Positions 45,155 to 53,669 of a stretch of DNA of 64,000 nt are shown piece by piece. This DNA is from an uncultured Lentibacter sp. (lineage in GTDB: Bacteria; Pseudomonadota; Alphaproteobacteria; Rhodobacterales; Rhodobacteraceae). A program made the position numbers and the translations under genes. The stretch covers positions 1 to 64,000 of the forward strand of contig NZ_CAKZKL010000024.1 of assembly GCF_937123735.1 (NCBI RefSeq), written 5' to 3'. The notes below the pieces were generated by a model that was given only the letters and a program-made list of their open reading frames with translations, made no database searches and was not told where the DNA came from. Position 1 is the stretch's first letter. Each line of letters opens with the position of its first letter.

Positions 45155-45661
45155 TCAGAACCAGCGTTGGGGCTGCTGCGCATAGGAGATGTAAAGCGGA
45201 TGCTTGGGGTGGCCCGCCTTGGTCAGGCCAAGGTGAAACACCGGCCTGCCGGTTTTGCGCAAGATGGTCTCCATGGCGGCGCCACGCCCAAGGTGGTCCC
45301 CATGCGCGCCCCAAGCGGCAATGATCTGGTCGGCCCAATCACAACTTTCAACAATCTGGGCATCGTTTTGCGCCCCCACAGGCGCATCGGCCGCCCGCAT
45401 GTTCTTGGGGTCTGTGTCGCGCCAAGCAAAAATATTCGCCACACGAAACCCGCCAAACCCAAGCGCCCGCGCGCGCCGCTCGCAGCGCTCCACGGTCGGG
45501 TCATTCTGCACCTCGGTTGCCGTCGAGGGGTTGAGCATGATGAAGAGCGCCCGCCGCCCTTCGGGCTCCCAGATCCGCGTGAGCAGATAGCGATAGCGCT
45601 CACAATCGGAATACACGGCAATTGAAGGAGCGTCGCCCTTGATATGGCTGCGCGTGATCAT
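45155..45661 (-). CDS. DUF1643 family protein
   Basis: The 168-residue protein shows the family's core RRALFIMLNPSTATEVQNDPTVERCERRARALGFGGFRVANIFAWRDTDP. DUF1643 proteins are small, cytoplasmic and of unknown function, common in bacteria and some phages. The reading frame begins with an ATG overlapping the hemC stop by 4 bp, so the two are translationally coupled. Confidence 0.85.
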   Translation of the reverse strand: MITRSHIKGDAPSIAVYSDCERYRYLLTRIWEPEGRRALFIMLNPSTATEVQNDPTVERCERRARALGFGGFRVANIFAWRDTDPKNMRAADAPVGAQNDAQIVESCDWADQIIAAWGAHGDHLGRGAAMETILRKTGRPVFHLGLTKAGHPKHPLYISYAQQPQRWF

Positions 45662-46620
45662 CCGCGCCAGTCAAAGAAGCCTTTGCCGGCCCGCGCAAGC
45701 AGCTTGGCCGCCATCTCGCGCCCAAGCTCGGCACCGTCTTCCAGCGGTGCACGCATATCCTCGTTCAGCGCCTCGCTGCCATCGGGCCGCAGCACCTCGC
45801 CACGCAGGCGCAACGTGCCGCCCTCTAGCTCAGCCAGCCCCGCAATCGGTGTTTCGCAAGACCCGTCCAGCGCCGCCAGAAAGGCCCGTTCAGCCACCAG
45901 CCGCTGGCCCGTTTGCACATCGTGGATTGCGGCGAGCATATCAGCCACGCGCGTATCCTCTGCGCGCCGCTCGATCCCGATCGCGCCTTGCGCCACGGCA
46001 GGGAGCATATCGGTCACCTCGATCGCTGTCGCCGGCACCTGCCCGATCATGCCAAGCCGCGTGAGGCCGGCCATCGCCAGAAAGGTCGCATCGGCCACGC
46101 CTTCCTCAAGCTTCTTCAGGCGAGTCTGCACGTTGCCGCGAAACTCCGCCAGCGTCAGATCGGGCCGCTTCACCGCAAGCTGGGCCCGGCGGCGCAAGGA
46201 AGAGCTGCCCATAACCGCGCCCGCAGGCACCTCGGCCAGCGAAGCATACTTGAGGCACACAAAGGCATCGCGCACATCTTCCCGCGGCAGGTAGGTGTCC
46301 AGCAACAGCCCCGCAGGCTGCAAAGTGGGCATGTCCTTCATCGAATGCACAGCAATGTCGATAGAGCCATCCAAGAGCTGCTCTTCGATCTCCTTGGTAA
46401 ACAGCCCCTTGCCGCCCAACTCCTTGAGAGGCTTGTCTTTGGCAATCAGCGCGGCGTCATCACCCGTGGTTTTGATGACAACAATTTCAAAGGCCTCATG
46501 CGGCAGCTCAAAGGCCTGGGCAAGGCGGGCACGGGTCTCATAGGCCTGCGCCAGCGCCAAGGGCGAGCCGCGCGTGCCGATCTTGAGGGGTGTGGCGGGG
46601 GTGGGAAGCTTTTTTACCAT
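45658..46620 (-). CDS. hemC: Hydroxymethylbilane synthase (porphobilinogen deaminase)
   Basis: HemC assembles four porphobilinogens into hydroxymethylbilane. The 320-residue protein has [14 protein letters not shown] near the start, catalytic Asp96 in VHSMKDMPT, the arginine-rich [10 protein letters not shown] (139-148) and Cys255 in [10 protein letters not shown], which holds the dipyrromethane cofactor. It is divergent from hemE across 98 bp, so these two consecutive-pathway genes share a control region (hemD is not in the window). Confidence 0.96.
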   Translation of the reverse strand: MVKKLPTPATPLKIGTRGSPLALAQAYETRARLAQAFELPHEAFEIVVIKTTGDDAALIAKDKPLKELGGKGLFTKEIEEQLLDGSIDIAVHSMKDMPTLQPAGLLLDTYLPREDVRDAFVCLKYASLAEVPAGAVMGSSSLRRRAQLAVKRPDLTLAEFRGNVQTRLKKLEEGVADATFLAMAGLTRLGMIGQVPATAIEVTDMLPAVAQGAIGIERRAEDTRVADMLAAIHDVQTGQRLVAERAFLAALDGSCETPIAGLAELEGGTLRLRGEVLRPDGSEALNEDMRAPLEDGAELGREMAAKLLARAGKGFFDWRG

Positions 46621-46718
46621 ACCCCCTGTTAGACGCGGCGCTTTGTCCTTTCAAGCGGCTCTTGCTTGACATCGCGCCGCAGCCGAGGGACGACAGATCC
46701 ACCCAAGAGGAGAGTGAT

Positions 46719-47765
46719 ATGGCCGAGACGAAACCGGGGCAGAAAAAAATCCTGCGCGCATTGGCAGGCGAAACGCTTGAAACCCCTCCCATCTGGATGA
46801 TGCGCCAGGCAGGCCGCTACCTGCCCGAGTATCGCGCCACACGGGCAGAGGCCGGTGATTTCCTCTCGCTTTGCTATAACTCCGAGCTCGCCTGTGAAGT
46901 CACGCTCCAGCCCATCCGCCGCTACGGCTTTGATGCGGCCATCCTTTTTGCCGATATCCTGCTCGTGCCGCAGGCTCTGGGTGCAGACCTGTGGTTTGTC
47001 ACAGGCGAGGGCCCGCGCCTTTCAACCATCACCGACGCATCGGGCTTTGACGCGCTCAAGCCCGCCGATGCGATCCACGAACACCTCTCCCCGGTTTATG
47101 AGACCGTCAAGCTCCTCAGCCGCGAGCTGCCCTCTGAAACCACGCTCATCGGCTTTGCAGGCGCGCCCTGGACAGTGGCCACCTATATGATCGCCGGTCG
47201 TGGCACGCCCGACCAGGGGCCAGCCCACGCCCTCAAAGAGGGCAATCGCGCAGTTTTTGAGGCCCTTTTGGCCCGAATCACGCAGGCGACAATTCTCTAC
47301 CTCTCCGAGCAGATCAAAGCAGGCGCGGAAGTTGTGAAAATCTTTGACAGCTGGGCAGGCTCGCTCAAGGGCGATGATTTCATCAATTACGCCGTCAAGC
47401 CCGCCGCCGAGATCACCGCCGCGCTCAAAAAGCTGCACCCGGACACACCCGTCATCGCCTTCCCGCGCGGCGCAGGCGAGCGCTACACGGGTCTGCACGC
47501 CGCCATCGGCGCCGAGTGTATCGCGCTCGATGATGGCGTCACAGCCGAATGGGCCGCCGCCAATGTGCAAACAGGCGGCTGCGTGCAAGGCAACCTCAAG
47601 TCATCGCATATGGTCACAGGCGGCGAAGACCTCGTGCGCGAAACCCGCAAGATCGTGGACGCGCTCAAAAACGGCCCCCACATCTTCAATCTCGGCCACG
47701 GCATCACCCCCGATGCCGACCCCGAAAATGTGCAGCTGATGATTGATACGGTGCGCCAGCGGTAA
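46719..47765 (+). CDS. hemE: Uroporphyrinogen decarboxylase
   Basis: HemE removes the four acetate carboxyls of uroporphyrinogen III. The 348-residue protein carries the conserved [17 protein letters not shown] (R29 and R33 bind substrate) and [16 protein letters not shown], with the [12 protein letters not shown] [13 protein letters not shown] near the end. The start at 46719 has AGAGGAGAG upstream. It is divergent from hemC and is followed by a GC hairpin at 47790-47815. Confidence 0.96.
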   Translation: MAETKPGQKKILRALAGETLETPPIWMMRQAGRYLPEYRATRAEAGDFLSLCYNSELACEVTLQPIRRYGFDAAILFADILLVPQALGADLWFVTGEGPRLSTITDASGFDALKPADAIHEHLSPVYETVKLLSRELPSETTLIGFAGAPWTVATYMIAGRGTPDQGPAHALKEGNRAVFEALLARITQATILYLSEQIKAGAEVVKIFDSWAGSLKGDDFINYAVKPAAEITAALKKLHPDTPVIAFPRGAGERYTGLHAAIGAECIALDDGVTAEWAAANVQTGGCVQGNLKSSHMVTGGEDLVRETRKIVDALKNGPHIFNLGHGITPDADPENVQLMIDTVRQR

Positions 47766-47789
47766 GGCGCCCAAAGCCCACCACACAAA

Positions 47790-47815
47790 GAAGCGCGCCC
47801 CGCAAGGCGCGCTTC
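47790..47815. terminator. GC hairpin between hemE and the cytochrome c peroxidase gene
   Basis: GAAGCGCGCC (47790-47799) pairs with GGCGCGCTTC (47806-47815) around a six-base loop. It sits between convergent genes; there is no pure U run on either strand, so termination strength is uncertain. Confidence 0.5.
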
Positions 47816-47875
47816 CCTGTCAAAACACCACTCATCAAAGGTAAACCGGCACTCGTTCCCATACAAAACTCTGAG

Positions 47876-48919
47876 TTATTTGACCTCGCCTGTCGGTCTT
47901 GGTGTCTCGGCTGTCTCGGCGGGCAAGATCGGGTAGACCACCTCGGGCACTTCTCCTGTCAGGCTGCCAAGGAAAGCAACAATCTTGTCAGCCTCCTCTG
48001 CGCTCAGGTCTTCGCCAAGCTGGCTTTCGCCCATGATCTGCACAGCGGCTTTCAGATCCCAGACAAGACCCGAATGAAAGTAAGGCGCGGTCTGGTCAAT
48101 GTTGCGCAGCGGCGAGGCGCGGAAGACATATTCATCATCGGCTGTCTCGGTCACGGCAAAGCGGCCCTTGTCGTCGGGCGGCAAAATGTCTGCGCCGGGC
48201 TTTTCGATCAACCCGAAGGGGTAATAGCCATTGCCACCAAGGTTGATCCCGTTGTGGCACGAGGCACAGCCCTTCTCCACAAACAGCTCTAGCCCCGCAA
48301 CCTGCTCTTCGCTCATCGCCGCATCATCGCCATTGAGCCAGGCATCAAACGGCGCCGGCGTGATCAGCGTGGCTTCGTAAGCCTCAATCGCCTTGGCGAA
48401 GTTGTCAAAGCTCACAGGGTCCGCCTCGCCGGGGAAAGACGCGTTAAACCACGCCACATATTGCGGCATCGAATTGAGCGTCGCGATCACATTTTCAGGC
48501 GTGTTCGCCATCTCGACACCTGCTTGCACAGGGCCTTTGGCCTGCGCCGCAAGATCAGGCGCGCGCCCGTCCCAGAACTGCGCTTCATTGAACACCGAGT
48601 TCAGCACAGTGGGCGAGTTGCGCGGCCCCTTCTGCCAGCCATGGCCAATAGAGGTGGGCATGTTGTCATCGCCACCCGTGGCAAGGTTGTGGCAGGAGTT
48701 GCAGGAAAACACCCCCGAGGCCGACATGCGCGGATCAAAGAACAGCGCCTTGCCAAGCTCTATCTTTTCAGGGGTAATCAGGTTGTCCTTCACCGCAGGG
48801 ATGGTCGACGGCAAAGGGGCAAACAACTCCAGCGCCTCGTTGCGCAGATCGCTCGCATAAACCGCACTCGCAGAGACGAGCGCAAGCGCTGTGCCAGATG
48901 TCAAAAAGAAATGTCGCAT
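47876..48919 (-). CDS. Diheme cytochrome c peroxidase
   Basis: This 347-residue periplasmic enzyme of the CcpA/MauG family reduces H2O2 with electrons from cytochrome c. A Sec signal (MRHFFLTSGTALALVSASAVYAS) is followed by two heme motifs, CNSCH (C73, C76, H77) and CASCH (C218, C221, H222), the standard spacing. The family glutamate/tryptophan bridging region lies between them. I start at 48919 to give a clean signal peptide; an in-frame ATG at 48937 adds six residues. An FnrL-like box is present upstream, consistent with known oxygen control of such peroxidases in Rhodobacter. Confidence 0.92.
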   Translation of the reverse strand: MRHFFLTSGTALALVSASAVYASDLRNEALELFAPLPSTIPAVKDNLITPEKIELGKALFFDPRMSASGVFSCNSCHNLATGGDDNMPTSIGHGWQKGPRNSPTVLNSVFNEAQFWDGRAPDLAAQAKGPVQAGVEMANTPENVIATLNSMPQYVAWFNASFPGEADPVSFDNFAKAIEAYEATLITPAPFDAWLNGDDAAMSEEQVAGLELFVEKGCASCHNGINLGGNGYYPFGLIEKPGADILPPDDKGRFAVTETADDEYVFRASPLRNIDQTAPYFHSGLVWDLKAAVQIMGESQLGEDLSAEEADKIVAFLGSLTGEVPEVVYPILPAETAETPRPTGEVK

Positions 48920-48995
48920 GGCGCAGGCATCCTCCAATTCCGTTAGAGCGCGCTTCCTTCACGACATATCGTATTCGACTCACTGCATGTTAAAT

Positions 48996-49009
48996 ATGAC
49001 CCAAATCAA
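48996..49009. promoter_or_regulatory. FnrL-like box upstream of the cytochrome c peroxidase
   Basis: On the minus strand the site reads TTGAT-TTGG-GTCAT, eight of ten matches to TTGAT-N4-ATCAA. A TACGAT hexamer at 48968-48973 would be the -10, putting the start near 48961 and the box centre at about -41.5, the class II FNR position. It overlaps the last codons of hemF. Confidence 0.4.
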
Positions 49010-49884
49010 ATCCACTTCGCCAAAGGCGGCAGACTCATCAAAACGGCGTTGGCATCATGCCCGGTTTCCAGGCCGAATTTCGTTCCTCGGTCGTAAACAA
49101 GGTTGTATTCCGCATAAAGCCCGCGGTGGACAAGCTGCTTGTCTTTTTCTGCCGCACCCCAAGGTTGCGCCATCCGCTTTTCCGTCAGCGGCACAAAGGC
49201 AGGCAAAAAGGCGCGGCCGATATCCTGAATGAGCGCAAAGTCCGCTTCCCAGTCGCCCGTGTTGTGATCATCGAGAAAAATCCCGCCCACGCCCCGCGCG
49301 CGCTTGCGGTGCGGAATGTAGAAATATTCGTCGGCCCAGTCCTTCAGGCGCGGATAAAGCGCCGCGCCATGCCGGTCGCAATGCTCTTTTTGCACAGCAT
49401 GAAAATGCGCGGTGTCTTCGGCGTATTCGATACAGGGGTTGAGGTCTGATCCGCCACCAAACCACCAGCCATGCGGCGTCCAGAACATCCGCGTGTTCAT
49501 ATGCACCGCCGGGCTGTGCGGATTCTGCATATGCGCCACAAGGCTGATCCCCGAAGCCCAGAAACGCGGGTCTTCGGCCATGCCATCCAGCCCCTTGCGC
49601 GCGGCCATCGCCGCCTGCGCCCGCGCACCCAAAGTGCCATACACCGTCGAGATATTCACGCCGACCTTCTCAAACACACGCCCGCCGCGCATGACAGACA
49701 TCAAACCGCCACCCGCATCTGTGCCGTCGTTTGCGTTTCGCGTGGTCTCACTCACCTCAAAGCGGCCTGCGGCGGCAGGCGCCTCAAAAGCGTCTTCCAG
49801 CCCCTCAAAGGCTGCCACAATCTCGTCACGCAGCTTTCGAAACCAAGCGCTCGCCCGCGCCTTTTCATCTGTCATATCGCTCAT
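49006..49884 (-). CDS. hemF: Coproporphyrinogen III oxidase, oxygen-dependent
   Basis: HemF oxidatively decarboxylates coproporphyrinogen III, using O2, to protoporphyrinogen IX. The 292-residue protein shows ENDAGGG-like NDGTDAGGGLMSVMRGGRVFEKVGVN, SLVAHMQNPHSPAVHMNTRMF, WWFGGGSDLNP and FYIPHRKRARGVGGIFLDDH, all family hallmarks. It lies 10 bp after an SDR gene and reads in the same direction. HemN, the anaerobic counterpart, is not in the window. Confidence 0.96.
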   Translation of the reverse strand: MSDMTDEKARASAWFRKLRDEIVAAFEGLEDAFEAPAAAGRFEVSETTRNANDGTDAGGGLMSVMRGGRVFEKVGVNISTVYGTLGARAQAAMAARKGLDGMAEDPRFWASGISLVAHMQNPHSPAVHMNTRMFWTPHGWWFGGGSDLNPCIEYAEDTAHFHAVQKEHCDRHGAALYPRLKDWADEYFYIPHRKRARGVGGIFLDDHNTGDWEADFALIQDIGRAFLPAFVPLTEKRMAQPWGAAEKDKQLVHRGLYAEYNLVYDRGTKFGLETGHDANAVLMSLPPLAKWI

Positions 49885-49894
49885 AAAAAGCTCC

Positions 49895-50692
49895 TCAATG
49901 TGCGGGGGCTGTTACCGGGTCAAGCAAGGTGCGCCCGCCGTCAACCGTCAAAATCTGCCCCGTCATGAACCCAGCGCCATCAGACGCCAAAAACTGCACC
50001 GCCTCTGCCAGCTCGGTTGCGCTGGCAATCCGGCCCATCGGGGTGCCTTTTTCAATCACACTCCTGAAATCCGGGTTCCCCTTGAGGTGCTCTTGCAGGC
50101 TCGCGCTCATCACAGAGCCCATCGCCACCGCATTCACCCGGATCCGCTCGGGCGCCAGGGCCACAGCCAACGACCGGGTCATTTGTTCAAGCGCCGCGTT
50201 GGAAACCGACAGGGCCATGAGCTGCGGATGGGCACGGCGCGACAAGATAGATGACAGGTTGATGATGGAGCCCGCAGGCCCTTCCTCTTCCTTGTTCTGC
50301 TTGATCATCCGCTTGGCAATAAGCTGGCTCAAGCGCAGCGAGGTCATCAAATTCTGCTGCAAAGCCATTTCCACCGCATCATCATCCGGGTTGAGCGGAT
50401 CAGAAGCGATCACCTGCCGCGAGGCATTGACGAGGATATCCACCCTGTCAAAGGCATCAATCGTGGCCGACAGCAAATTGGCGAGCGTCAGCTTTTCGCG
50501 CAGATCACCGGCAAACGCCCGGATCGGGCTGCCTTCCTCCTGCACCCCAACCTCCTTGCTCAAGGCCTCGTCGTCCATATCGGCAAACATGACATTTGCC
50601 CCCTTGTCGACAAAATGCCGCGCAATCGCGAGGCCCACGCCATTGGCCGCCCCCGTCACAATTGCAGTTTTACCGGTAATTGAAAGCGACAT
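49895..50692 (-). CDS. SDR-fold protein lacking the catalytic Tyr and Lys
   Basis: The 265-residue protein has the short-chain dehydrogenase fold: cofactor loop TGAANGVG (residues 13-20), MFADMD, DILVNAS in place of NNAG, and LSS at 146-148. At the catalytic YxxxK position it reads ALSVSNAALEQMTRSLA, so Leu161 and Asn165 replace Tyr and Lys; I confirmed this from the codons. The C-terminus (FLASDGAGFMTGQILTVDGG) is normal. It is therefore probably not a classical dehydrogenase and may be a binding or structural protein. It is cotranscribed with hemF. Confidence 0.85.
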   Translation of the reverse strand: MSLSITGKTAIVTGAANGVGLAIARHFVDKGANVMFADMDDEALSKEVGVQEEGSPIRAFAGDLREKLTLANLLSATIDAFDRVDILVNASRQVIASDPLNPDDDAVEMALQQNLMTSLRLSQLIAKRMIKQNKEEEGPAGSIINLSSILSRRAHPQLMALSVSNAALEQMTRSLAVALAPERIRVNAVAMGSVMSASLQEHLKGNPDFRSVIEKGTPMGRIASATELAEAVQFLASDGAGFMTGQILTVDGGRTLLDPVTAPAH

Positions 50693-50750
50693 GAGCGCTC
50701 CTTTGATCGAATCCCGCAGCCAAAACTTGACCGATTCTTAGTCGAAAACC

Positions 50751-51743
50751 CTAACGCTTGCGAGGTGGCTTGGCCGCATGAAACAGCTTGAAACGGCTGT
50801 TGCCGCCCTCAAGCTCCTCCACAAAGGCAAAATTGGCCCGCAGCACCTCCTCATAAGGCAGGTGTCGGTTGGCCACCATATAAAGATGCCCCACCCCTTT
50901 CAGGGCAGCGGCCGCAGCCACAATAAAGGCCTGCCCCAATGCGGGGACCCCTTTGCGCCCCGTATGAAACGGCGGGTTCATCACGACCGAATCAAGCGAG
51001 GCGCGCGGCTGCCAACATGTGGCATCGGCCCAGTGAAACTGCGCCCGCTCATCGCCGATGTTGCGCTTGGCGCAGCCCAATGCCGCATGGCTGGCCTCAA
51101 CAAGATGAAGCGTCTCAACCGCTTCACGCTCCAGGATACTCTGCGCAAGATAGCCCCAGCCGGCCCCAAGGTCCGCAACCTCCTTGCCAAGCTTCTCTGG
51201 CAGAACAGCCCGCAACAGGCGCGAGCCTTCGTCCGCCTTATCGGCCGAGAAAACTCCCGGGACAGTGAAAAAACCCTCCAGATTTTCCCCACCCGCGCCA
51301 GCATCCCGCCAGTCGGCAAGTGCATCCGGCGCCACCGTGCAACTGAAAATCTTGCCATGGGCCTTGCTGTAGGCTGCTGAACAAGCGCCACGCTTGCGCA
51401 GCTCCTTGTAATGGCTGTCAATGCCATCGGTCTTCACACCATCCACAACAATCGCCCCGCCAGTGAGGCGCGCGGCATGGGCAAAAAGCACCCGCCCCTC
51501 CAGCCGCCCGCGCGGCACCATGACAACCGCGCCCGCCGCCGCATCGGGCAGTTCGGTCCGGACAGCATAGCCCTGCGCCTCATAGCTGCGCGCCGCAACA
51601 ACATCATCACACACAACCAAAAGCCGCTCTCTGGGCAACCCCGCCAGGCTTTGCCCGGCAGCGCCCAAGACAACAATCTCGCCCGCTTCGGGCAGGCTCA
51701 CATGCCCCGCCTCAAGCGCGAGTGACAAACGCGTATCCATCAT
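50751..51743 (-). CDS. RsmC-like class I methyltransferase
   Basis: The 330-residue protein has a degenerate N-terminal half and a C-terminal Rossmann methyltransferase: VADLGAGWGYLAQSIL (motif I, about residue 188) and VVMNPPFHTGRKG (NPPF, about 251-263), which marks N-methylation of bases or amides. This two-domain plan is that of RsmC/RlmG, which modify a guanine N2 of rRNA. The start is one of two adjacent ATGs (51743 or 51740). It is 29 bp after clpS on the same strand. Confidence 0.82.
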   Translation of the reverse strand: MMDTRLSLALEAGHVSLPEAGEIVVLGAAGQSLAGLPRERLLVVCDDVVAARSYEAQGYAVRTELPDAAAGAVVMVPRGRLEGRVLFAHAARLTGGAIVVDGVKTDGIDSHYKELRKRGACSAAYSKAHGKIFSCTVAPDALADWRDAGAGGENLEGFFTVPGVFSADKADEGSRLLRAVLPEKLGKEVADLGAGWGYLAQSILEREAVETLHLVEASHAALGCAKRNIGDERAQFHWADATCWQPRASLDSVVMNPPFHTGRKGVPALGQAFIVAAAAALKGVGHLYMVANRHLPYEEVLRANFAFVEELEGGNSRFKLFHAAKPPRKR

Positions 51744-51772
51744 GGGTATTCCCTTCAGGGCGAGGCCGGGCC

Positions 51773-52126
51773 TCACTCTTTCTCCATTGTGCATTGCAGC
51801 GGATGCTGATGCTGATGCGCAAGATCCATAACCTGCGTCACCTTTGTTTCCGCAATCTCATGAGAGAAAACGCCAACAACAGCAAGCCCGCGCTTGTGCA
51901 CCGTCAACATAATTTCAAAAGCCTGCGCATGGTCCATCCCAAAGAAGCGCTCCAACACATGCACGACAAACTCCATCGGCGTGTAATCGTCATTGAGCAG
52001 CATCACCTTGTAGAGCGGCGGCCGTTTCGTCTTGGCGCGGGTCTTGGTGAGAACCGAGGTATCTCCTCCGTCATCATCACCATCGCCCATTCTAATGATC
52101 GCTGTCTCTTGCATAACGCCTGACAT
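51773..52126 (-). CDS. clpS: ATP-dependent Clp protease adaptor ClpS
   Basis: ClpS delivers N-degron substrates to ClpAP. The 117-residue protein has the canonical core [34 protein letters not shown], in which the NDD and following helix bind the destabilising N-terminal residue, and ends near the VTQVMDLA family helix. I start at 52126 ([10 protein letters not shown]); the ATG at 52114 is equally possible. The extended Asp/Gly-rich leader is typical of alphaproteobacterial ClpS. clpA is not in the window. Confidence 0.93.
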   Translation of the reverse strand: MSGVMQETAIIRMGDGDDDGGDTSVLTKTRAKTKRPPLYKVMLLNDDYTPMEFVVHVLERFFGMDHAQAFEIMLTVHKRGLAVVGVFSHEIAETKVTQVMDLAHQHQHPLQCTMEKE

Positions 52127-52212
52127 CTTTGTCCATGGTCTTCGCTCTATATAACGCCATATCCCCCTCTGAAAAGGGGGCCGCAGGCAATGAGGTAAAA
52201 CAGCCACCCGCA

Positions 52213-52256
52213 CTGTGCAAGCTCTGTGCAAGTTCTGTGCAAGCTCAGTGCAACCG
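52213..52256. repeat. Four 11-bp tandem units, CTGTGCAAGCT type
   Basis: Units at 52213-52223, 52224-52234, 52235-52245 and 52246-52256 read CTGTGCAAGCT, CTGTGCAAGTT, CTGTGCAAGCT and CAGTGCAACCG. The last two units overlap the final codons of the FAD oxidoreductase gene, and the array begins 87 bp upstream of the clpS start. The core TGTGCA and 11-bp period are shared with the arrays at 1423 and 34810. Confidence 0.8.
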
Positions 52257-53609
52257 CACCCCCTGCCGCAGCAATTCAGATTGCACATCCCCAATCGCCA
52301 CAGCGTGCAACGGCTGGCCCAAGCGCACCGACAGCGCTGCTGCCACCCCCGCGCCCTGTCCGGCCACGGCGCAGCAGGCCATATTGCGGGTCGCGGCATG
52401 GGCCACCTTGTCCCCGCCAATCGCCCGCCCTGCCACAAGCAGGTTTTCCACCCCCTTGGGCAGCATGGCCCGGTAGGGAATATGCATGTAACGCCCCGTG
52501 GTGGGGATAATCAATATTCCGTAACCGTCAATAAACTCGGGATAAATCCCGATACTGTCTTCAAACCGCGCCTGATTGCGCACATCCGCCTCGGTCATAT
52601 TATAAAGCGCATCAATCTTGCGGCTGTCCCGAATCCCGATCGACATGCCAAAGTTGCGCAGCCGGGCCCCTTCACAGCCGGGTGTGTAGCGCCGCAACAC
52701 CTCAATCGCCTGCATCGCCTGGCGGCGCCCCTCAACCTCAAAACGGGTCAGGCTGTCCGGATCCACACCATCGCAGCCAGCCAGATGCACAAGGTTCATA
52801 TAGGTCATCTCGCCACTGTCATGCACAGCACCCCAGGTGCCGCCAATGGTGTTCAACTCCGCTGGCAATAGCCCGTCGCGAATGGCCTGGGCAAAGGGCT
52901 TTCCCAAAAACGGCGAAAACAGAGCGTCTTCTTTGCCATCCGTCTCAACCTCCCACTCACCGCTCGACCAATCCTTGTAAGTCTGCGGATCGGCGCGCAC
53001 GCCCTCCATGAAACGGGTTTTGTCCACGCCTGCGATATGAAACATCACACTGGCCGCCTGCACCTCTTCCAATGGGGTCTTGAAAACCGGCGCGCCTGCC
53101 CGCGCGGCAATATCCGCATCCCCGGTTGCATCAATCACCCGCTTGGCCAAAATAGCCTCACGCCCCGCCTTGCTCTCAACAACAATGCCCACAATCGCAT
53201 TGCCCTCCATCACAGGGGCCACGAAGGCACGATGCAGCATCCCGTGCACACCCGCCTCCTCCACCAAACGGTCCGCCACCAACTTGAAGCCCTCGCTGTC
53301 CAATTCATAAGACAACGACTGGCTCTCAGGCACCGCAGCGCCCATGGCCTTGGCGCGGGCCTCAAATTCATGCCCGATCCCGCCGGCCTCCACAGTCGCC
53401 TCATGGCGATACCAGGCAAAACCCTCTACCCCGACAACAGTGATGTTGCCGCCATAACAGCCAAAGCGCTCGACCAGGCACACCTCAACACCGGCCCGCG
53501 CAGCTGCCAAAGCCGCCGCCAGCCCGCCGGGCCCGGCTCCCACCACAAGCACATCGGTGCGGTGGATAATCGCCGTCTCCCGCGCGGGTTCCAGAATGAC
53601 CTCGCCCAT
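52245..53609 (-). CDS. FAD-dependent oxidoreductase (FAD_oxidored family)
   Basis: The 454-residue protein has an N-terminal dinucleotide-binding motif [21 protein letters not shown] (residues 20-40) with an acidic residue ending strand 2 (CLVERFG), a [15 protein letters not shown] motif near 150, and a C-terminal FAD segment [19 protein letters not shown]. It belongs to the PF12831-type flavoproteins, whose substrates are varied and mostly unknown. It follows ade by 60 bp on the same strand and is probably part of the purine operon, but could be separate because a repeat tail lies in the gap. Confidence 0.82.
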   Translation of the reverse strand: MGEVILEPARETAIIHRTDVLVVGAGPGGLAAALAAARAGVEVCLVERFGCYGGNITVVGVEGFAWYRHEATVEAGGIGHEFEARAKAMGAAVPESQSLSYELDSEGFKLVADRLVEEAGVHGMLHRAFVAPVMEGNAIVGIVVESKAGREAILAKRVIDATGDADIAARAGAPVFKTPLEEVQAASVMFHIAGVDKTRFMEGVRADPQTYKDWSSGEWEVETDGKEDALFSPFLGKPFAQAIRDGLLPAELNTIGGTWGAVHDSGEMTYMNLVHLAGCDGVDPDSLTRFEVEGRRQAMQAIEVLRRYTPGCEGARLRNFGMSIGIRDSRKIDALYNMTEADVRNQARFEDSIGIYPEFIDGYGILIIPTTGRYMHIPYRAMLPKGVENLLVAGRAIGGDKVAHAATRNMACCAVAGQGAGVAAALSVRLGQPLHAVAIGDVQSELLRQGVRLH

Positions 53610-53622
53610 AAAAGCCTCCCCT

Positions 53623-53646
53623 GCTTTTTCTTGGCAAAAATACTCA
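53623..53646 (-). repeat. Tail-only copy of the modular extragenic element
   Basis: Read on the minus strand it is GAGTATTTTTGCCAAGAAAAAG, matching the GGATATTTATGGCAATAAGAAAG tail of the full copies; no hairpin part precedes it. It lies between ade and the FAD oxidoreductase gene. Confidence 0.55.
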
Positions 53647-53669
53647 CAGCGCCCACGGCCGCAAGCGCC

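Noticed and set aside
46621..46718. TTGACA at 46666 as a hemE promoter
   Set aside because: No acceptable -10 hexamer occurs 16-18 bp downstream.
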